This document shows, piece after piece, positions 62,860 through 64,000 of a DNA stretch of 64,000 bases. Origin of the DNA: Lunularia cruciata (lineage: Eukaryota > Streptophyta > Marchantiopsida > Lunulariales > Lunulariaceae); assembly GCA_948567375.1 (NCBI GenBank), contig OX419755.1, positions 34,353,001 through 34,417,000 of the forward strand, in the 5' to 3' direction. A program made the position numbers and the translations under genes. Within the stretch, counting starts at the first letter, position 1. Every line of letters starts with the position of its first letter. The notes below the pieces were generated by a model. That model ran no database searches and was not told the origin of the DNA. It was given only the letters and a program-made list of their open reading frames with translations.

Positions 62860-64000
62860 ATGGATCCGTAGTTGCAAGAGCTTGTGCAAGGAATGCAAGG
62901 GATGTTGAATGAATTTTGAGAGATTAAGATGACCATGGAGACATTGCAAAGTCAAGTGCAGATCCTCAGGAACAATCAAGCCATGCAAGAAGAAGAGCCG
63001 TCTCAAAACCCAATACCTGTGACTGAAGTACTTGGAGAGGCACCCGTGCTTACGAACCCTATCAACGATGAAGCCACATTGCTACTCCGGATGAAGAAGA
63101 CCTGAAACATTGAGCCTTACAAGGGGCAGCGTACGATGGGAGTTGTGGAGAATTGGATCTCAAGAATGAATCGATATTTTCGATTGTTCTCAACAGAGAT
63201 CACAGAGCATGCTGCATGCGTGTTTGCATGTGGGTACTTGACCGATAAAGCCCTCACATGGTATGATGCTTAGGAACGATCCATGCTGGCAGAGAGAAGG
63301 GAGGTCACATGGACAACAATGCAAGAAGGACTGCTCAAGAATTTCCAATTTGTGGATTCTGTGCAGATGGCTCGAACCCGACTATGGGGATTGAGATAGA
63401 AGAATAGCATACAAGAGTATGTGGAGGCATTTCTAGATCTACAAGTCGCAATTACCGACATGAGTCCAATAGAGGCTCTCGACAATTTCAAACGAGGGTT
63501 GAAAGAGCGGATTTGCCAAGAAGTAATGGTGCAAAACCCTCGCACGGTATTTGAAGCTATTGCTTGTGTGTAGAGAATAGCCGGAGCATTAGGTGGAGGT
63601 GAAGGAGTAGTTGCACCTCAACATTATCGGGCAGAAATGCCACACATGGGTGGACCAGTACCGATGGAATTGGGTAACCTTTGATTCTGGGATCGAGGAG
63701 CACGGCCGCTTCAAGGAGAGCGGGGACGGGTAGAAGAACAAAGAGATAGAGTCCCACGAGGAGAAGGGACTCGAGGAGAACAATGCCGTTGTTACAATTG
63801 CGGCCGTATTGGGCATATATCTACCAATTGTTGCACTTGTTTCCCTAGAGGCCCTCGGCCTTCATACAGGCGATCTTTGAACAACATGGAGAGGCACATT
63901 GAAGAGGAGGAGATGGAAACCACTTCAGAAAACAAAGATTGCCAGTAAATGTACCTTGCGGCCTTACTGGCTCAATAAGGAAGTAGAGAAGGAAGGGAAG
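62860..64000 (+). pseudogene. Chromovirus gag, decayed, continues past the window
   Basis: One frame from ATG 62860 to the window end contains a predicted N-terminal coiled coil rich in Gln, Met and Glu (62870-63000), the gag core (63110-63590, with GVVENWISRMNRYFRLF and LDLQVAITDM) and a CCHC knuckle C-YN-C-GRIG-H-ISTN-C at 63790-63831. Nine in-frame stops occur (62869, 62917, 63103, 63271, 63397, 63571, 63682, 63946, 63976) with no frameshift. The protein would form the particle that packages element RNA; this copy cannot make it. Protease and pol should follow to the right. Confidence 0.88.

Overview
This is a window of plant nuclear DNA. Evidence: a split alanine aminotransferase gene of plant type with 14 introns; a second spliced gene resembling a plant-only family; LTR retrotransposons primed by initiator tRNA-Met; and a chromovirus with a chromodomain. 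No rRNA, tRNA, CRISPR array or bacterial-style operon was seen. A non-seed plant (bryophyte, lycophyte or fern) would fit the unusual R2-like retrotransposon, but the species cannot be fixed from the sequence.

Layout. 1-3641: 3' end of a Ty3/gypsy chromovirus (RT, RNase H, integrase, chromodomain, 3' LTR). 3642-5167: gag remnant of another LTR element on the minus strand. 5171-8635: gene-free, with local duplications. 8636-11450: a less AT-rich island with a five-exon minus-strand gene (9726-11244). 11245-18500: old debris, including a solo LTR (13831-14423) and a minus-strand gypsy pol relic (15637-17520). 18496-24840: nested elements, with a minus-strand gypsy element (20446-24580) inserted into another LTR-type repeat. 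25856-28190: internally deleted LTR element. 28191-36122: decayed repeats, a LINE tail and an AT microsatellite. 36123-40877: an R2-like non-LTR retrotransposon (C2H2 finger, RT, restriction-like endonuclease) between long direct repeats. 42245-54795: alanine aminotransferase gene; its 6.9-kb intron 9 is full of related repeats and holds a perfect palindrome. 56400-58600: LINE relic. 61517-64000: 5' LTR, primer-binding site and gag of a second copy of the chromovirus family seen at position 1.

Only two loci look like host genes. Nearly everything else is transposon sequence. The three best-preserved element ORFs carry many premature stops that are each explicable by one C-to-T change, with few or no frameshifts, which suggests decay by deamination of methylated cytosine. 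The most interesting signals are the R2-like element and its flanking repeats, heat-shock-element-like arrays in one LTR family, and the perfect 93-bp-arm palindrome inside the aminotransferase intron.
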